From the NCBI GenBank assembly GCA_018066825.1, contig JAGPVU010000177.1, positions 1 through 34,271 of the forward strand: a stretch of DNA of 34,271 nucleotides, given 5' to 3'. A program made the position numbers and the translations under genes. Source of the stretch: Cycloclasticus sp. GTDB lineage: Bacteria; Pseudomonadota; Gammaproteobacteria; Methylococcales; Cycloclasticaceae. The notes under the pieces are model-generated. The model worked only from the letters and a program-made list of their open reading frames with translations, was not told the origin of the DNA and did no database searches. Of the stretch, positions 15,894-23,999 are shown piece by piece (position 1 is the first letter of the stretch; each line of letters opens with the position of its first letter).

Positions 15894-16244
15894 ATGCACT
15901 TTAAATTGATTTTAGTATTTGTTGACGACAACAAAACGGACCTCGTCCTAAAAGCCGCTCGAGAGGTCGGCGCCACCGGCGTGACCATTATTAATAACGC
16001 GAGAGGGGAAGGCTTAAAGCAGAAAAAAACCTTTTTAGGCCTAAATTTAGAAACCCAACGTGATGTTGTTTTGTTTTTAGTAGAGGAACATTTAAGCCGG
16101 AAAATCATTGAAGAAATTTCCCGAGCGGGACGATTTGATGAAGAACCAGGCAGTGGTATTGCCTTAAAAATTGACGTTGAAGACGCCATCGGCGTGCTTC
16201 ATCAAGCACAAGAAATAACACAGACTATTGAGGAAGAACTATGA
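15894..16244 (+). CDS. P-II family signalling protein, non-GlnB type, associated with DUF1538 transporter
   Basis: 116 residues with the length and pattern of the P-II superfamily: a beta-strand start (FKLILVFVDDNKTDLVLKAAREVGATGVTII), a T-loop region (NNARGEGLKQKKTFLG), then VVLFLVEEHLSRKIIEEI and a C-terminal GSGIALKIDVEDAIGV. It lacks the T-loop tyrosine (Tyr51) that is uridylylated in GlnB/GlnK, and the B- and C-loops differ, so it should not be a GlnD substrate. P-II proteins are trimers that bind ATP, ADP or other nucleotides and often gate a membrane transporter encoded beside them. Context says the partner is the DUF1538 pair. The next gene starts inside its stop (ATGA). Confidence 0.82.
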   Translation: MHFKLILVFVDDNKTDLVLKAAREVGATGVTIINNARGEGLKQKKTFLGLNLETQRDVVLFLVEEHLSRKIIEEISRAGRFDEEPGSGIALKIDVEDAIGVLHQAQEITQTIEEEL

Positions 16245-16654
16245 GTGAGAAAAAAACCATTCGCGTTCGCGACGTAATGAAAACCGACGTACATATGATC
16301 GATGGGAAATGCACCGTAACCGAAGCCATTCGGGTGATGAAACAGCACCAAACCTCGGTTCTTTTTGTTAATAAGTTTCATGATGACGATGAATACGGCG
16401 TTATCAATGCCGGTATTATTGCACGATTGGTGTTAGCTAAAGACAGGGCCGCTGACCGCGTTAATGTCTACGAGATTAACGAAAAACCACTCATCTCTGT
16501 GTCCCCCGATATGGATATTCGCTATTGTTCACGCTTATTTGCACGATATAACCTAATGCGAGCACCGGTAATTGAGAACGGTAAAATTATTGGCGTGATC
16601 AGCCCTATTCAGTTGGTGCTGGACGGCTTGTGTGAACTGTCGGGGATTTGTTAA
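16241..16654 (+). CDS. CBS-domain pair protein, last gene of the DUF1538 cassette
   Basis: 137 residues forming two CBS motifs and little else. The first is RVRDVMKTDVHMIDGKCTVTEAIRVMKQ (about residues 8-65), and the second is KPLISVSPDMDIRYCSRLFARYNLMRAPVIENGKIIGVISPIQLV (about 82-127). CBS pairs (Bateman modules) bind AMP, ADP, ATP or similar ligands and regulate channels and enzymes. It overlaps the P-II-like gene by four bases, and a 111-base gap follows, so this closes the operon. Likely role: a second energy- or nucleotide-responsive regulator of the DUF1538 transporter. The ligand is unknown. Confidence 0.82.
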   Translation: MSEKKTIRVRDVMKTDVHMIDGKCTVTEAIRVMKQHQTSVLFVNKFHDDDEYGVINAGIIARLVLAKDRAADRVNVYEINEKPLISVSPDMDIRYCSRLFARYNLMRAPVIENGKIIGVISPIQLVLDGLCELSGIC

Positions 16655-16765
16655 ACCACTTGAAAAAATAACAGTTGATGGTTAGTTCACGCAATTAGCA
16701 ATCACATTAAAGTATGATTTTTTACTCAACGAATAACTGTTCATATTTATTCTAATACTCAAGTA

Positions 16766-18289
16766 ATGAAAACAAACCGACTGTTGGCCCGTGCAAAATC
16801 CCTTAAAAATAAGGGTGACTTCGAACAGGCCCGAGAACTTTATAATAAGATTTTAGATCAATCACCTCAAAACCCATTGGCTAAGAAGGGGCTGTTAGCC
16901 ATAGACGATCGATCTGACGCCACGCCACATGTTTCTCGTGAGCTGGAGTTACAGCTTAAATCTGCTACAACTTTGGTTTCGAATGGTCAGCTCTACGCCG
17001 CAGTCAATTCGCTCAATAAGCTAGCCTCTAAATACCCTGATTCAGCCACCCTCTTTTATACCCGCGGCCGTTGTTTTCAACTGACTTCAAAACTTGATGC
17101 TGCTATTAGCGACTATAATCGCGCTATAACATTAGATCAAAACTATGCCGACGCGCACGCTGATTTAGGCGTTACTTTAAATGTGCTTGGGCAATCAGAA
17201 GCCGCGATAGAAAGCTTGCAACGGGCACTTAGCATAGAAGCAAACCATGTGACTGCGCTTTGCGGCCTATACCCTTTAAAACAACAACCCGATAGTATCC
17301 CTATCGCACAAATACACAAACTCTATGAAAGTTCAAAACTGACAAACCGGGAGCGAATTTTAGTTTGTTACACCTTAGCGCGCGCCCACAATAAGTTGGG
17401 GGAAGAAAACGTCGCATTTGATTATTTATTAGAAGCTAATAAACTCAGCAAAGCTGAAGTTGGCTACAAATTTTATAAGTCAGAAAATACGTTTTCATCC
17501 ATTAAAAAACTATTTAGCGTTAAACATCCTATCCTTGACGTAGACGATTTTGACTCCTTATCAAAAATCAGGCCTATTTTTATTGTGGGCATGCCACGCT
17601 CTGGAACCTCTCTTACCGAACAAATTCTCGATAGTCATTCTAAGGTTCGTGGAGCAGGTGAGTTAGATTTCTTGAATCAACTGGCCCACATTATTATGCA
17701 AGAACAGCAGGCCAACTTAAAACGCCAATACCCAAAACCCTTGTCAAAAAGTAGCCTTCGCGCCATTCGTACTAGGTACCAGGGCTCATTACAGGCACTG
17801 AATTATCCCGAAAACATCATTATTGATAAAATGCCGCTAAATTTTAGGTGGGTCGGTCTCATATTATCGGCTTTTCCAGAAGCAAAAATTATTCATCTAA
17901 AAAGAGACCCTGTCGCTACGTGCTGGTCAAATTTTAACAACTATTTTCCTGTGCATGGACTTGGCTTTACTAATAATTTAAATGACTTGGCCAAGTTTTA
18001 TCATCTGTATGCTGATTTAATGACGTTCTGGCACCAACGCTTTCCAAATAAAATTTATGACTTGTGTTATGAGGATTTAACCGAAAACCAAGCACAAGAA
18101 ACAAAAAAATTACTCGCTTATTGTGAACTAGAATGGGAGGACGCCTGTTTAAACTTCCACGAAAATACACGTCGAGTCGTGACTGCAAGCTCTAATCAAG
18201 TCGGACAAAAGATGTACCAAGGCAGCTCTAAGTCGTGGAAAGAATACGAGCAACAATTACAGCCTTTGGTAAAAGCGTTAAATTATTAA
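16766..18289 (+). CDS. TPR-repeat sulfotransferase family protein
   Basis: 507 residues. The N-terminal half (about 1-160) has at least four tetratricopeptide-like helical pairs, for example KSLKNKGDFEQARELYNKIL, GRCFQLTSKLDAAISDYNRA and GVTLNVLGQSEAAIESLQRA. The C-terminal half (about 265-500) is a sulfotransferase domain. Its 5'-phosphosulfate loop is FIVGMPRSGTSLTEQIL (about 271-287), followed by GAGELDFL and IIDKMPLNF, with the 3'-phosphate region IIHLKRDPVATCWSNFNNYF. It should transfer sulfate from PAPS to an unknown acceptor, possibly a peptide or glycan. There is no signal peptide. No Shine-Dalgarno is obvious before the ATG. The gene is monocistronic, unlinked in function to its neighbours, and looks more AT-rich than them, so acquisition is possible but unproven. 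Confidence 0.87.
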   Translation: MKTNRLLARAKSLKNKGDFEQARELYNKILDQSPQNPLAKKGLLAIDDRSDATPHVSRELELQLKSATTLVSNGQLYAAVNSLNKLASKYPDSATLFYTRGRCFQLTSKLDAAISDYNRAITLDQNYADAHADLGVTLNVLGQSEAAIESLQRALSIEANHVTALCGLYPLKQQPDSIPIAQIHKLYESSKLTNRERILVCYTLARAHNKLGEENVAFDYLLEANKLSKAEVGYKFYKSENTFSSIKKLFSVKHPILDVDDFDSLSKIRPIFIVGMPRSGTSLTEQILDSHSKVRGAGELDFLNQLAHIIMQEQQANLKRQYPKPLSKSSLRAIRTRYQGSLQALNYPENIIIDKMPLNFRWVGLILSAFPEAKIIHLKRDPVATCWSNFNNYFPVHGLGFTNNLNDLAKFYHLYADLMTFWHQRFPNKIYDLCYEDLTENQAQETKKLLAYCELEWEDACLNFHENTRRVVTASSNQVGQKMYQGSSKSWKEYEQQLQPLVKALNY

Positions 18290-18323
18290 TGATGCTATCA
18301 CTCTCTTTACACTGCAGACGAAA

Positions 18324-18800
18324 TTAATACGCCCTAGCATACTGACGAGAGTGGCTTTTTAGTAAGGGATCAATGAGTAAAAGCGCTTTCACATCATCGG
18401 GAATAGCCACCGAATGATGCGCCTTTGGGTCAAAGAAGACATTGACACTGTGTGCCGTTGCCACACAGTCATCAGCGACAAACACACCGTAGCCGGTTGT
18501 GATCGATTTATTACCTACAGCAATAACTCGTGTGCCCACATCGACCGTACCGGGGTAATACGCCTCTTTTATATAATCAATCGTTACATTGGCCAAAACA
18601 AAGTCGATAGCGGGGTGCTTTTTTGCATCTAACAAACCCCCAATAAACATTGTACGGCCTGCTTCAATATAGGCAGCGTAAGCGACATTATTGATATGTC
18701 CCAATGGGTCTTGATCAGAAAAACGGGTGCTGACTGGTGTCCAAAAATGGAAACTTTCCTTTGATGTTAAATCAACACTTACTTTGCTATCGTTTGTCAT
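18324..18800 (-). CDS. Hotdog-fold acyl-CoA thioesterase (4-hydroxybenzoyl-CoA thioesterase/YbgC-like)
   Basis: 158 residues. The thioesterase pattern TRFSDQDPLGHINNVAYAAYIEAGR (about residues 22-46) holds the catalytic-type Asp and the following Gly-His-x-Asn typical of the YbgC/FadM group. VDVGTRVIAVGNKSITTGYGVF forms the central hotdog strands. It is predicted to hydrolyse a short or aromatic acyl-CoA in the cytoplasm. The substrate is not evident. It is encoded on the same strand as the yebC-like gene, 48 bases away. It is convergent with the sulfotransferase gene, with 34 bases between the stops and no clear terminator. Confidence 0.85.
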   Translation of the reverse strand: MTNDSKVSVDLTSKESFHFWTPVSTRFSDQDPLGHINNVAYAAYIEAGRTMFIGGLLDAKKHPAIDFVLANVTIDYIKEAYYPGTVDVGTRVIAVGNKSITTGYGVFVADDCVATAHSVNVFFDPKAHHSVAIPDDVKALLLIDPLLKSHSRQYARAY

Positions 18801-18848
18801 GAGTTAAAACCAATCGTGTTATACAAAGTGACGGCGGCTTATCATCGC

Positions 18849-19577
18849 CTAGTCAAGCTCGGGCATTTCAACGTTGTGGTACACCTGCTGCACATCGTCT
18901 AACTCGTCCAGCATGGCCAAAAACTTGTCGAATAAGGCTACATCGTCACCGTTGATGGTGGTGGTGTTTTGAGCAATAAATTGTATTTCATCAACGTCAA
19001 AATCAATCTCACCAAAACTGTCGAGCAAGGCCTGTTTCGCCTTAAAGTAATCGGTGTTGGGAGCAAACACAGAGAGTTTTCCGTCGTCACCTTCAATATC
19101 GCTGACGTCTACCTCGGCGTCCATTAGGGCTTCTAGTACCGCGTCTTCATCGTCATGGCTAAAAACAAAAATAGCCGAATGATCAAACATATGACTAACG
19201 CTACCTTGGGTGCCGATTTTACAATCGGTTTTGGTGAACGCCATACGTACATCGCCAAACGTGCGGTTGGGGTTATCGGTTAAACAATCAATAATTGCCA
19301 TGCACCCGCCCGGGCCATACCCTTCATAACGTGCGGGGGAAAAGTCCTCGCCAGCGCCACCTTTAGCTTTTTCAATCGCCTTATCTATCACGTGAGCCGG
19401 CACTTGATCTTTTTTAGCGCGATCTATCAAACTTCGTAACGCTAAGTTGCCCGTGGGGTCAAAGCCTCCAGACTTAGCCACGACATAAATTTCGCGCCCA
19501 TAACGGCTATACACCTTGGCTTTCATATCCGATGTTTTAGCCATGGATAATTTGCGGTTTTGGTAAGCTCTGCCCAT
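18849..19577 (-). CDS. YebC/PmpR family protein, YeeN-type
   Basis: 242 residues. The core matches the family: YGREIYVVAKSGGFDPTGNLALRSLIDRAK, VPAHVIDKAIEKAKGG, RYEGYGPGGCMAIIDCLTDNPNRT, IGTQGSVSHMFDH and the C-terminal DDVQQVYHNVEMPELD. The start MGRAYQNRKLSMAKT and the IDKAIEKAKGG segment are closer to E. coli YeeN than to YebC (which opens MAGHSKWANT). The protein is cytoplasmic. Family members were described as DNA-binding regulators. More recent work on YebC ties it to ribosome rescue at proline stretches, and I am unsure how that applies to the YeeN branch. An alternative in-frame ATG is 11 codons in. Confidence 0.9.
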   Translation of the reverse strand: MGRAYQNRKLSMAKTSDMKAKVYSRYGREIYVVAKSGGFDPTGNLALRSLIDRAKKDQVPAHVIDKAIEKAKGGAGEDFSPARYEGYGPGGCMAIIDCLTDNPNRTFGDVRMAFTKTDCKIGTQGSVSHMFDHSAIFVFSHDDEDAVLEALMDAEVDVSDIEGDDGKLSVFAPNTDYFKAKQALLDSFGEIDFDVDEIQFIAQNTTTINGDDVALFDKFLAMLDELDDVQQVYHNVEMPELD

Positions 19578-19699
19578 GTAACTTGTGCTCCGTAGTAATA
19601 GAAAAGTTATTTTACGCGCTAGGGCGTATTAGTGAAACCAGATTAGCCGGTCCTTTTTGCTCGCAAACAATGATCGGGGGTACGCTTCTCTTAACGCCC

Positions 19700-21364
19700 T
19701 TACTCCACCAAGGCCTTGCCGGAATGCCTTGGGTCGCTGGCGGCGCTCACTTTATTGCTTTTTTTATCCCATAAAATCACGTGCATATTGCCGTAGCTTC
19801 TACCCACTGATTTAAGTTGGTGACCTTTAGCTTTGAGTTGTGCGATTGTTTGCTCACTCAGTGCCTTGGGTTCGTGCTGTATCCAATCGGGCAAATATTG
19901 GTGGTGATAGCGCGGTAAGCTAACCCACGATTGGGGGTTTTGCCCTTGCGCTGCATCCAACAAAGCCAATAACACCATGCTGATGATGCGGCTGCCGCCG
20001 GGAGTACCCAGTAAGCCTATGCTATCGTTCGTTTCAAAAAACGTGGGCGACATACTCGATAGCATCCGTTTGCCCGGCTGTATGGCATTCGCTTCGCCAC
20101 CCACCAGACCGTACACGTTAGGTGTACCAGGTTTAATTGAAAAATCGTCCATTTCGTCGTTCAATAACACGCCTGTACCCGGTGGTACGAACCCTGAGCC
20201 AAAGGGGTAGTTAATGGACAAAGTGGCCGATACCCGATTACCTTGCCTATCTAAGACCGAGAAGTGTGTCGTATCGTGGCCTTCTGTCGGATTAAGCCCG
20301 TTGATCTGTGCGCTTGGCGTTGCCTTATCTAAGCTAATATCGGCAGCCAGCTGACGTGCATAAGATTTTTTTCGCAGCTCGGCGCTGGGGACATTCACAA
20401 AGTCACTGTCCCCCATACTTAAAGCGCGATCACGGTAAGCACGGCGCATGGCCTCTACAACGACATGGATACGCGTAGCTTCGTCCATGGCGGCTAAGTC
20501 ATACTGTTCTAGACTGTTGAGTGCGATCGACAACACCAAACCACCTGACGATGGCAAGGCCGCGCTGATGATTTTGATGCCTTTGTAATCAATGGTAATA
20601 GGCTCGCGTTCTTTAACCCTGTAATTAGCTAAGTCCTGATGTGTCCAGATGCCACCCGCCTGCTGTACACCACGCACCAGTTTGTCGGCTACTGGGCCCG
20701 CATAAAAGCCATTGAATCCGTCTTTTCCTAATTGCCTTAATGTCATCGCCAAGTCCTTTTGGACGATGCTAGCGCCTAATTTCGGCACTTGACCCTGCTG
20801 TAAAAAAAGCGACTTTGCAGGCTCGCTGCTCGCCAATACCGCTTGCCGAAATTGTGCGAGGCTTTGGTAATGTTGATTAACGCTAAAACCGTTTTCGGCC
20901 AGTTTGATCGCCGGTTTTAAGCTAACACGTAAAGCTAGCTTTCCATACTGTTGCGACAAATGCACCAAGGCAGCCGGCATACCAGGAATACCCGCCGCTA
21001 ATGCCCCATCGACCGAGGCCTGTTTAATCGGCTCGCCGGTGTGATCTAAATACATATCTCGATGGGCTTTTTGAGGTGCGACCTCACGCCCATCAATCAT
21101 TACCTGCTTACCGTCGCTGGCACGATGTAACAGCCAAAAACCACCGCCACCGATACCGGAACCAAATGGCTCAACAACCGCCAACGCAGCACTAACGGCC
21201 ACCGCCGCATCAAAGGCATTGCCGCCTTGATTAAGGATATCCAACCCTGCTTGAGTGGCTGCAGGGTGCGCACTGGCTACAGCCTGTGCCGGTGGGTGAC
21301 TTTCTGGGTTAACACACGCTGATAAAAATAACAGAACCACTGCTGCCAAGCTGAATTGTTTCAT
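19700..21364 (-). CDS. ggt: Gamma-glutamyltransferase with lipoprotein signal
   Basis: 554 residues. The N-terminus MKQFSLAAVVLLFLSAC is a lipoprotein signal with lipobox LSAC (Cys17). The +2 residue is Val, so outer-membrane sorting is expected. The GGT core follows: ASAHPAATQAGLDILNQGGNAFDAAVA, FGSGIGGGGFW, and the autoprocessing/nucleophile site GHDTTHFSVLD near residue 365. Further on are GTGVLLNDEMDDF, MLSSMSPTF, GTPGGSRII and the PRYHHQ motif. It cleaves glutathione and other gamma-glutamyl compounds or transfers the glutamyl group, after self-cleavage into two subunits. It is the last gene of the M16-rsmD-coaD-ferredoxin operon, starting one base after the ferredoxin stop. Most proteobacterial GGTs are soluble periplasmic proteins, so lipid anchoring is a variation. 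Confidence 0.92.
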   Translation of the reverse strand: MKQFSLAAVVLLFLSACVNPESHPPAQAVASAHPAATQAGLDILNQGGNAFDAAVAVSAALAVVEPFGSGIGGGGFWLLHRASDGKQVMIDGREVAPQKAHRDMYLDHTGEPIKQASVDGALAAGIPGMPAALVHLSQQYGKLALRVSLKPAIKLAENGFSVNQHYQSLAQFRQAVLASSEPAKSLFLQQGQVPKLGASIVQKDLAMTLRQLGKDGFNGFYAGPVADKLVRGVQQAGGIWTHQDLANYRVKEREPITIDYKGIKIISAALPSSGGLVLSIALNSLEQYDLAAMDEATRIHVVVEAMRRAYRDRALSMGDSDFVNVPSAELRKKSYARQLAADISLDKATPSAQINGLNPTEGHDTTHFSVLDRQGNRVSATLSINYPFGSGFVPPGTGVLLNDEMDDFSIKPGTPNVYGLVGGEANAIQPGKRMLSSMSPTFFETNDSIGLLGTPGGSRIISMVLLALLDAAQGQNPQSWVSLPRYHHQYLPDWIQHEPKALSEQTIAQLKAKGHQLKSVGRSYGNMHVILWDKKSNKVSAASDPRHSGKALVE

Positions 21365-21365
21365 T

Positions 21366-21623
21366 TTAACCTTCGTTTGACGCCATTAAACGGCTGTACT
21401 TCAGTTGTAATTGGTCCTGCGTTTCTTCGCGGTTGGGATCTTTAGGGATACACTCCACCGGACACACTTCTACGCACTGCGGGGTGTCGAAATGGCCAAC
21501 GCATTCTGTACACAGGTCTGGGTTTATTTCATAGATTTCTTCACCCTGATAGATCGCATCATTAGGACATTCGGGTTCACACACATCGCAATTGATGCAT
21601 TCATCGGTAATGATTAATGACAT
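21366..21623 (-). CDS. YfhL-type 2[4Fe-4S] ferredoxin
   Basis: 85 residues with two cluster motifs: CINCDVCEPECP near the start, and a second site with an insertion between its cysteines (CTECVGHFDTPQC, then VEVCP). This insertion and the C-terminal extension are typical of the Allochromatium/YfhL-type ferredoxins with low potential. It carries electrons in the cytoplasm; its partner is unknown. It sits two bases after coaD and one base before ggt in a tight operon. Association of this ferredoxin with coaD is common in gammaproteobacteria. Confidence 0.93.
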   Translation of the reverse strand: MSLIITDECINCDVCEPECPNDAIYQGEEIYEINPDLCTECVGHFDTPQCVEVCPVECIPKDPNREETQDQLQLKYSRLMASNEG

Positions 21624-21625
21624 CG

Positions 21626-22105
21626 TTAACGAAGCTTTTGTAGCACGGCTTGCTCAATATTAGCGGGCACAAAGGTACTGATATTACCTTGATGCCGGGC
21701 AATATCGCGCACCAGCGTTGATGATAGGTCAGCCCAATCTGAGTGGGTGGTTAAAAAAATGGTTTCCAATTCGGGCATCAACTTTCTATTCATACCGGCC
21801 ATTTGAGTTTCGTATTCAAAATCAGCAATCGAGCGAACCCCACGGACGATAATTTCGGCTTGTTGCTGTTGCGCCAAATCCACTAATAGGCCTTCAAAAT
21901 TAACCACCGTGACATTTGTATATGCTGCCAGCGCCTGATTGGCCAGCGCAACCCGTTCCTGCATATCAAATAAGGGTGTTTTGCTGGTGCTTTTAGCCAC
22001 CGCAACAACAACGCTATCAAAAAGCTTACAAGCGCGTTGAATAATATTGAGATGCCCATTCGTCAATGGGTCAAAGGTGCCAGGGTATATCGCTTTTTTA
22101 CTCAT
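21626..22105 (-). CDS. coaD: Phosphopantetheine adenylyltransferase
   Basis: 159 residues. The nucleotidyltransferase motif is YPGTFDPLTNGHLNIIQRA (TxGH). It also has VRGVRSIADFEYE and the C-terminal LSSTLVRDIA, equivalent to the ISSTxVR signature. It transfers AMP from ATP to 4'-phosphopantetheine, the penultimate step of coenzyme A synthesis. Its ATG shares one base with the rsmD stop (TAATG), so the two are coupled. Confidence 0.97.
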   Translation of the reverse strand: MSKKAIYPGTFDPLTNGHLNIIQRACKLFDSVVVAVAKSTSKTPLFDMQERVALANQALAAYTNVTVVNFEGLLVDLAQQQQAEIIVRGVRSIADFEYETQMAGMNRKLMPELETIFLTTHSDWADLSSTLVRDIARHQGNISTFVPANIEQAVLQKLR

Positions 22106-22680
22106 TAACTTTCTCGCTGAAATAAATAGTAAGACACTTGGCCATTGGTTTTACTGCGGTGTTGGCGCCAATTGCTGGGCAAAAAGTCTAAGTCCAGCCT
22201 ACGTTCACACTCAATATAAATGAGTGCATCGCCCGCCAATAGACCACTTTCCTCAAGTCGCTTACTGCACTCGGGTAGACTATTATGCTTGAAAGGTGGG
22301 TCAAGGAATACCACATCAAACGTTGGGTCTGTTGGTTTTGGTTTATCGCTTAAAAAATCCATCGCCGAGCGGTGCATCAACTGCACGTTATCCGCCTTGA
22401 TTAATTCCTTATTATTGCGCAAGGACTTAATGATAATGACATCTTTTTCAACCATTAAAACACGTTCGGCACTTCTTGAGGCGGCCTCAAAACCCAACGC
22501 ACCACTGCCCGCGTACAGGTCCAAACACGTGGCACCGGATAGGTAAGGCTGCAACCAATTAAACAAAGTTTCACGTATAGGGTCGGTGGTTGGCCTTAGG
22601 CCTTCGACACTAGGAAAACCAATTTTACGACCGCGCCACTGGCCGCCAATAATTCGCACACGGTTCTCTTTACCAGCCAT
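22105..22680 (-). CDS. rsmD: 16S rRNA (guanine(966)-N2)-methyltransferase
   Basis: 191 residues. It opens with VRIIGGQWRGRKI and RPTTDPIRETLFNWL, and has the SAM-binding motif CLDLYAGSGALGFEAASR and the catalytic DPPF motif in VFLDPPFKHN. It methylates G966 of 16S rRNA in the 30S subunit. It starts one base inside the stop of the upstream M16 gene (TAATG) and ends one base inside coaD. The rsmD-coaD order is widely conserved. Confidence 0.96.
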   Translation of the reverse strand: MAGKENRVRIIGGQWRGRKIGFPSVEGLRPTTDPIRETLFNWLQPYLSGATCLDLYAGSGALGFEAASRSAERVLMVEKDVIIIKSLRNNKELIKADNVQLMHRSAMDFLSDKPKPTDPTFDVVFLDPPFKHNSLPECSKRLEESGLLAGDALIYIECERRLDLDFLPSNWRQHRSKTNGQVSYYLFQRES

Positions 22681-23999
22681 TAGTTATTTGCATCCTTATT
22701 TTCGCCAACGGTTACCAAAGTCATGTTTTTTATACTCACACGACGCTGGAACGCCTGTTGTATTTGCTTTGCCGTTAGCGCATTAACTTTTTGTACATAG
22801 GTATTAAGGTAGTCTAATGGCGCACCACTGACGACAATACCCACCACGTTAGCTAGTAGTTTTTTATTACTATCCAGTTTTAACGCAAAACCACCGCTGA
22901 TATTTTTTTTCGCCGCAATCAATTCTTCTTCGCTTGGGCCCTTGTCTACAAACTGCGTTAGGACCTGTTTTGTTGCCTTTACTGCTTCATCAAGCGATTC
23001 ATTTTTAGTTTGCAAACCCATCATAAACGGGCCTTTTTGTAACATCGGAGAGAAATAGCTATAGGCGCTATAAGCCAAGCCTCGTTCCTCACGAATTTCT
23101 TTTACGATACGTGAACTAAACCCGCTGCCGCCTAAAATATGATTGCCCACGTACAACGCAAAATAATCCTCATCATTGTGTTTTAAAACCGGCATGCCGT
23201 ACAGCACATGCGTTTGTTGCGATGGATACGACTGCTGGATAACTGCCCCGTTTAACGGCGTGTCAACCGCCGCTATGGGTGTAGCTTTTTCGCCTGGCGC
23301 CAATCGACCCACGGCTTGATCAACCAATAACTCGGCCTGTTGGCGCGAAATACCACCCACCAACACCACGGTTAGGTTGCTGCCCACATAATATTTTTTA
23401 TAAAACGCTTTCAGCTCATCAACACTGAGTTTTTCAACCGAGTCATACTGCCCTTGGATGGGGTTTGCATACGGGTGTGAACCATACATTTGTTGGTATA
23501 AGGCCAACTGCGCCAATGTGCCCGGTGATTCTTCACGCTGTTTGATGCTCAACAGCGTACGCTGCTTTTCACGCGAAAAATCTACCGCTGGAAAACTCGG
23601 TGTATTAACCACCTTAGTCAATACCCCCCACGCGGTTTTTAATGTCTGCTGATCACTTAAGCTACGAAACGAGACCGACGTATAATCGCGTGAGCTGGAT
23701 GCACCCATTCGTGCCCCGACGCTGTCTAATTGCTCGGCAATTTGTTGTGCAGTTAAACTGCCAGCGCCTTGATCAATCAACACACTGGTTAACGCCGCCA
23801 AACCTAATTTTTCGCCATCACGCGCGCTACCAGCGTCAAACACCAATTGAACATCTAATAGCGGCAAACCTTCCGTTGGCACAAAATAAACGGCTGCGCC
23901 ATTAGCTAGCTGCCAGTGTTGAATTGTTGGCACTGCCATACTTTGCGAACCAACCATCGCCAGCATAAAGGCCAGTAATACGCTCACCTTACTGTGCAT
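22680..23999 (-). CDS. M16 family peptidase-like subunit lacking the zinc site
   Basis: 439 residues with a signal peptide (MHSKVSVLLAFMLAMVGSQSMA, cleavage predicted after SMA). The M16 N- and C-terminal halves are recognisable (LVFDAGSARDG, YPSQQTHVLYGMPVL, IVKEIREERGLAYSAYSYFSP). At the position of the HxxEH zinc motif it has LAALTSVLIDQGAG, so it cannot bind zinc as a protease. The Arg/Tyr substrate-binding element (RGLAYSAYSY) is retained. It should pair with the catalytic M16 protein encoded just upstream, like the alpha/beta subunits of processing peptidases, in the periplasm. It overlaps that gene by 11 bases. Confidence 0.92.
   Translation of the reverse strand: MHSKVSVLLAFMLAMVGSQSMAVPTIQHWQLANGAAVYFVPTEGLPLLDVQLVFDAGSARDGEKLGLAALTSVLIDQGAGSLTAQQIAEQLDSVGARMGASSSRDYTSVSFRSLSDQQTLKTAWGVLTKVVNTPSFPAVDFSREKQRTLLSIKQREESPGTLAQLALYQQMYGSHPYANPIQGQYDSVEKLSVDELKAFYKKYYVGSNLTVVLVGGISRQQAELLVDQAVGRLAPGEKATPIAAVDTPLNGAVIQQSYPSQQTHVLYGMPVLKHNDEDYFALYVGNHILGGSGFSSRIVKEIREERGLAYSAYSYFSPMLQKGPFMMGLQTKNESLDEAVKATKQVLTQFVDKGPSEEELIAAKKNISGGFALKLDSNKKLLANVVGIVVSGAPLDYLNTYVQKVNALTAKQIQQAFQRRVSIKNMTLVTVGENKDANN

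Noticed and set aside
15806..16189. A 127-codon minus-strand frame opposite the end of the second DUF1538 gene and the P-II-like gene.
   Set aside because: Both plus-strand genes are well supported and the antisense product shows no family features.
15894..16244. Reading the P-II-like gene as glnB or glnK because glnE is in the same window.
   Set aside because: It lacks the T-loop tyrosine and canonical B/C-loop sequences, and its operon ties it to the DUF1538 proteins.
18325..19631. A 14-base exact inverted repeat (TAATACGCCCTAGC at 18325-18338 and its complement at 19618-19631) flanking the thioesterase and yebC-like genes, suggesting a mobile unit.
   Set aside because: In a window this size a few 14-base matches are expected by chance. 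One copy is coding sequence at the thioesterase stop, there is no target duplication or transposase, and the arms do not extend.
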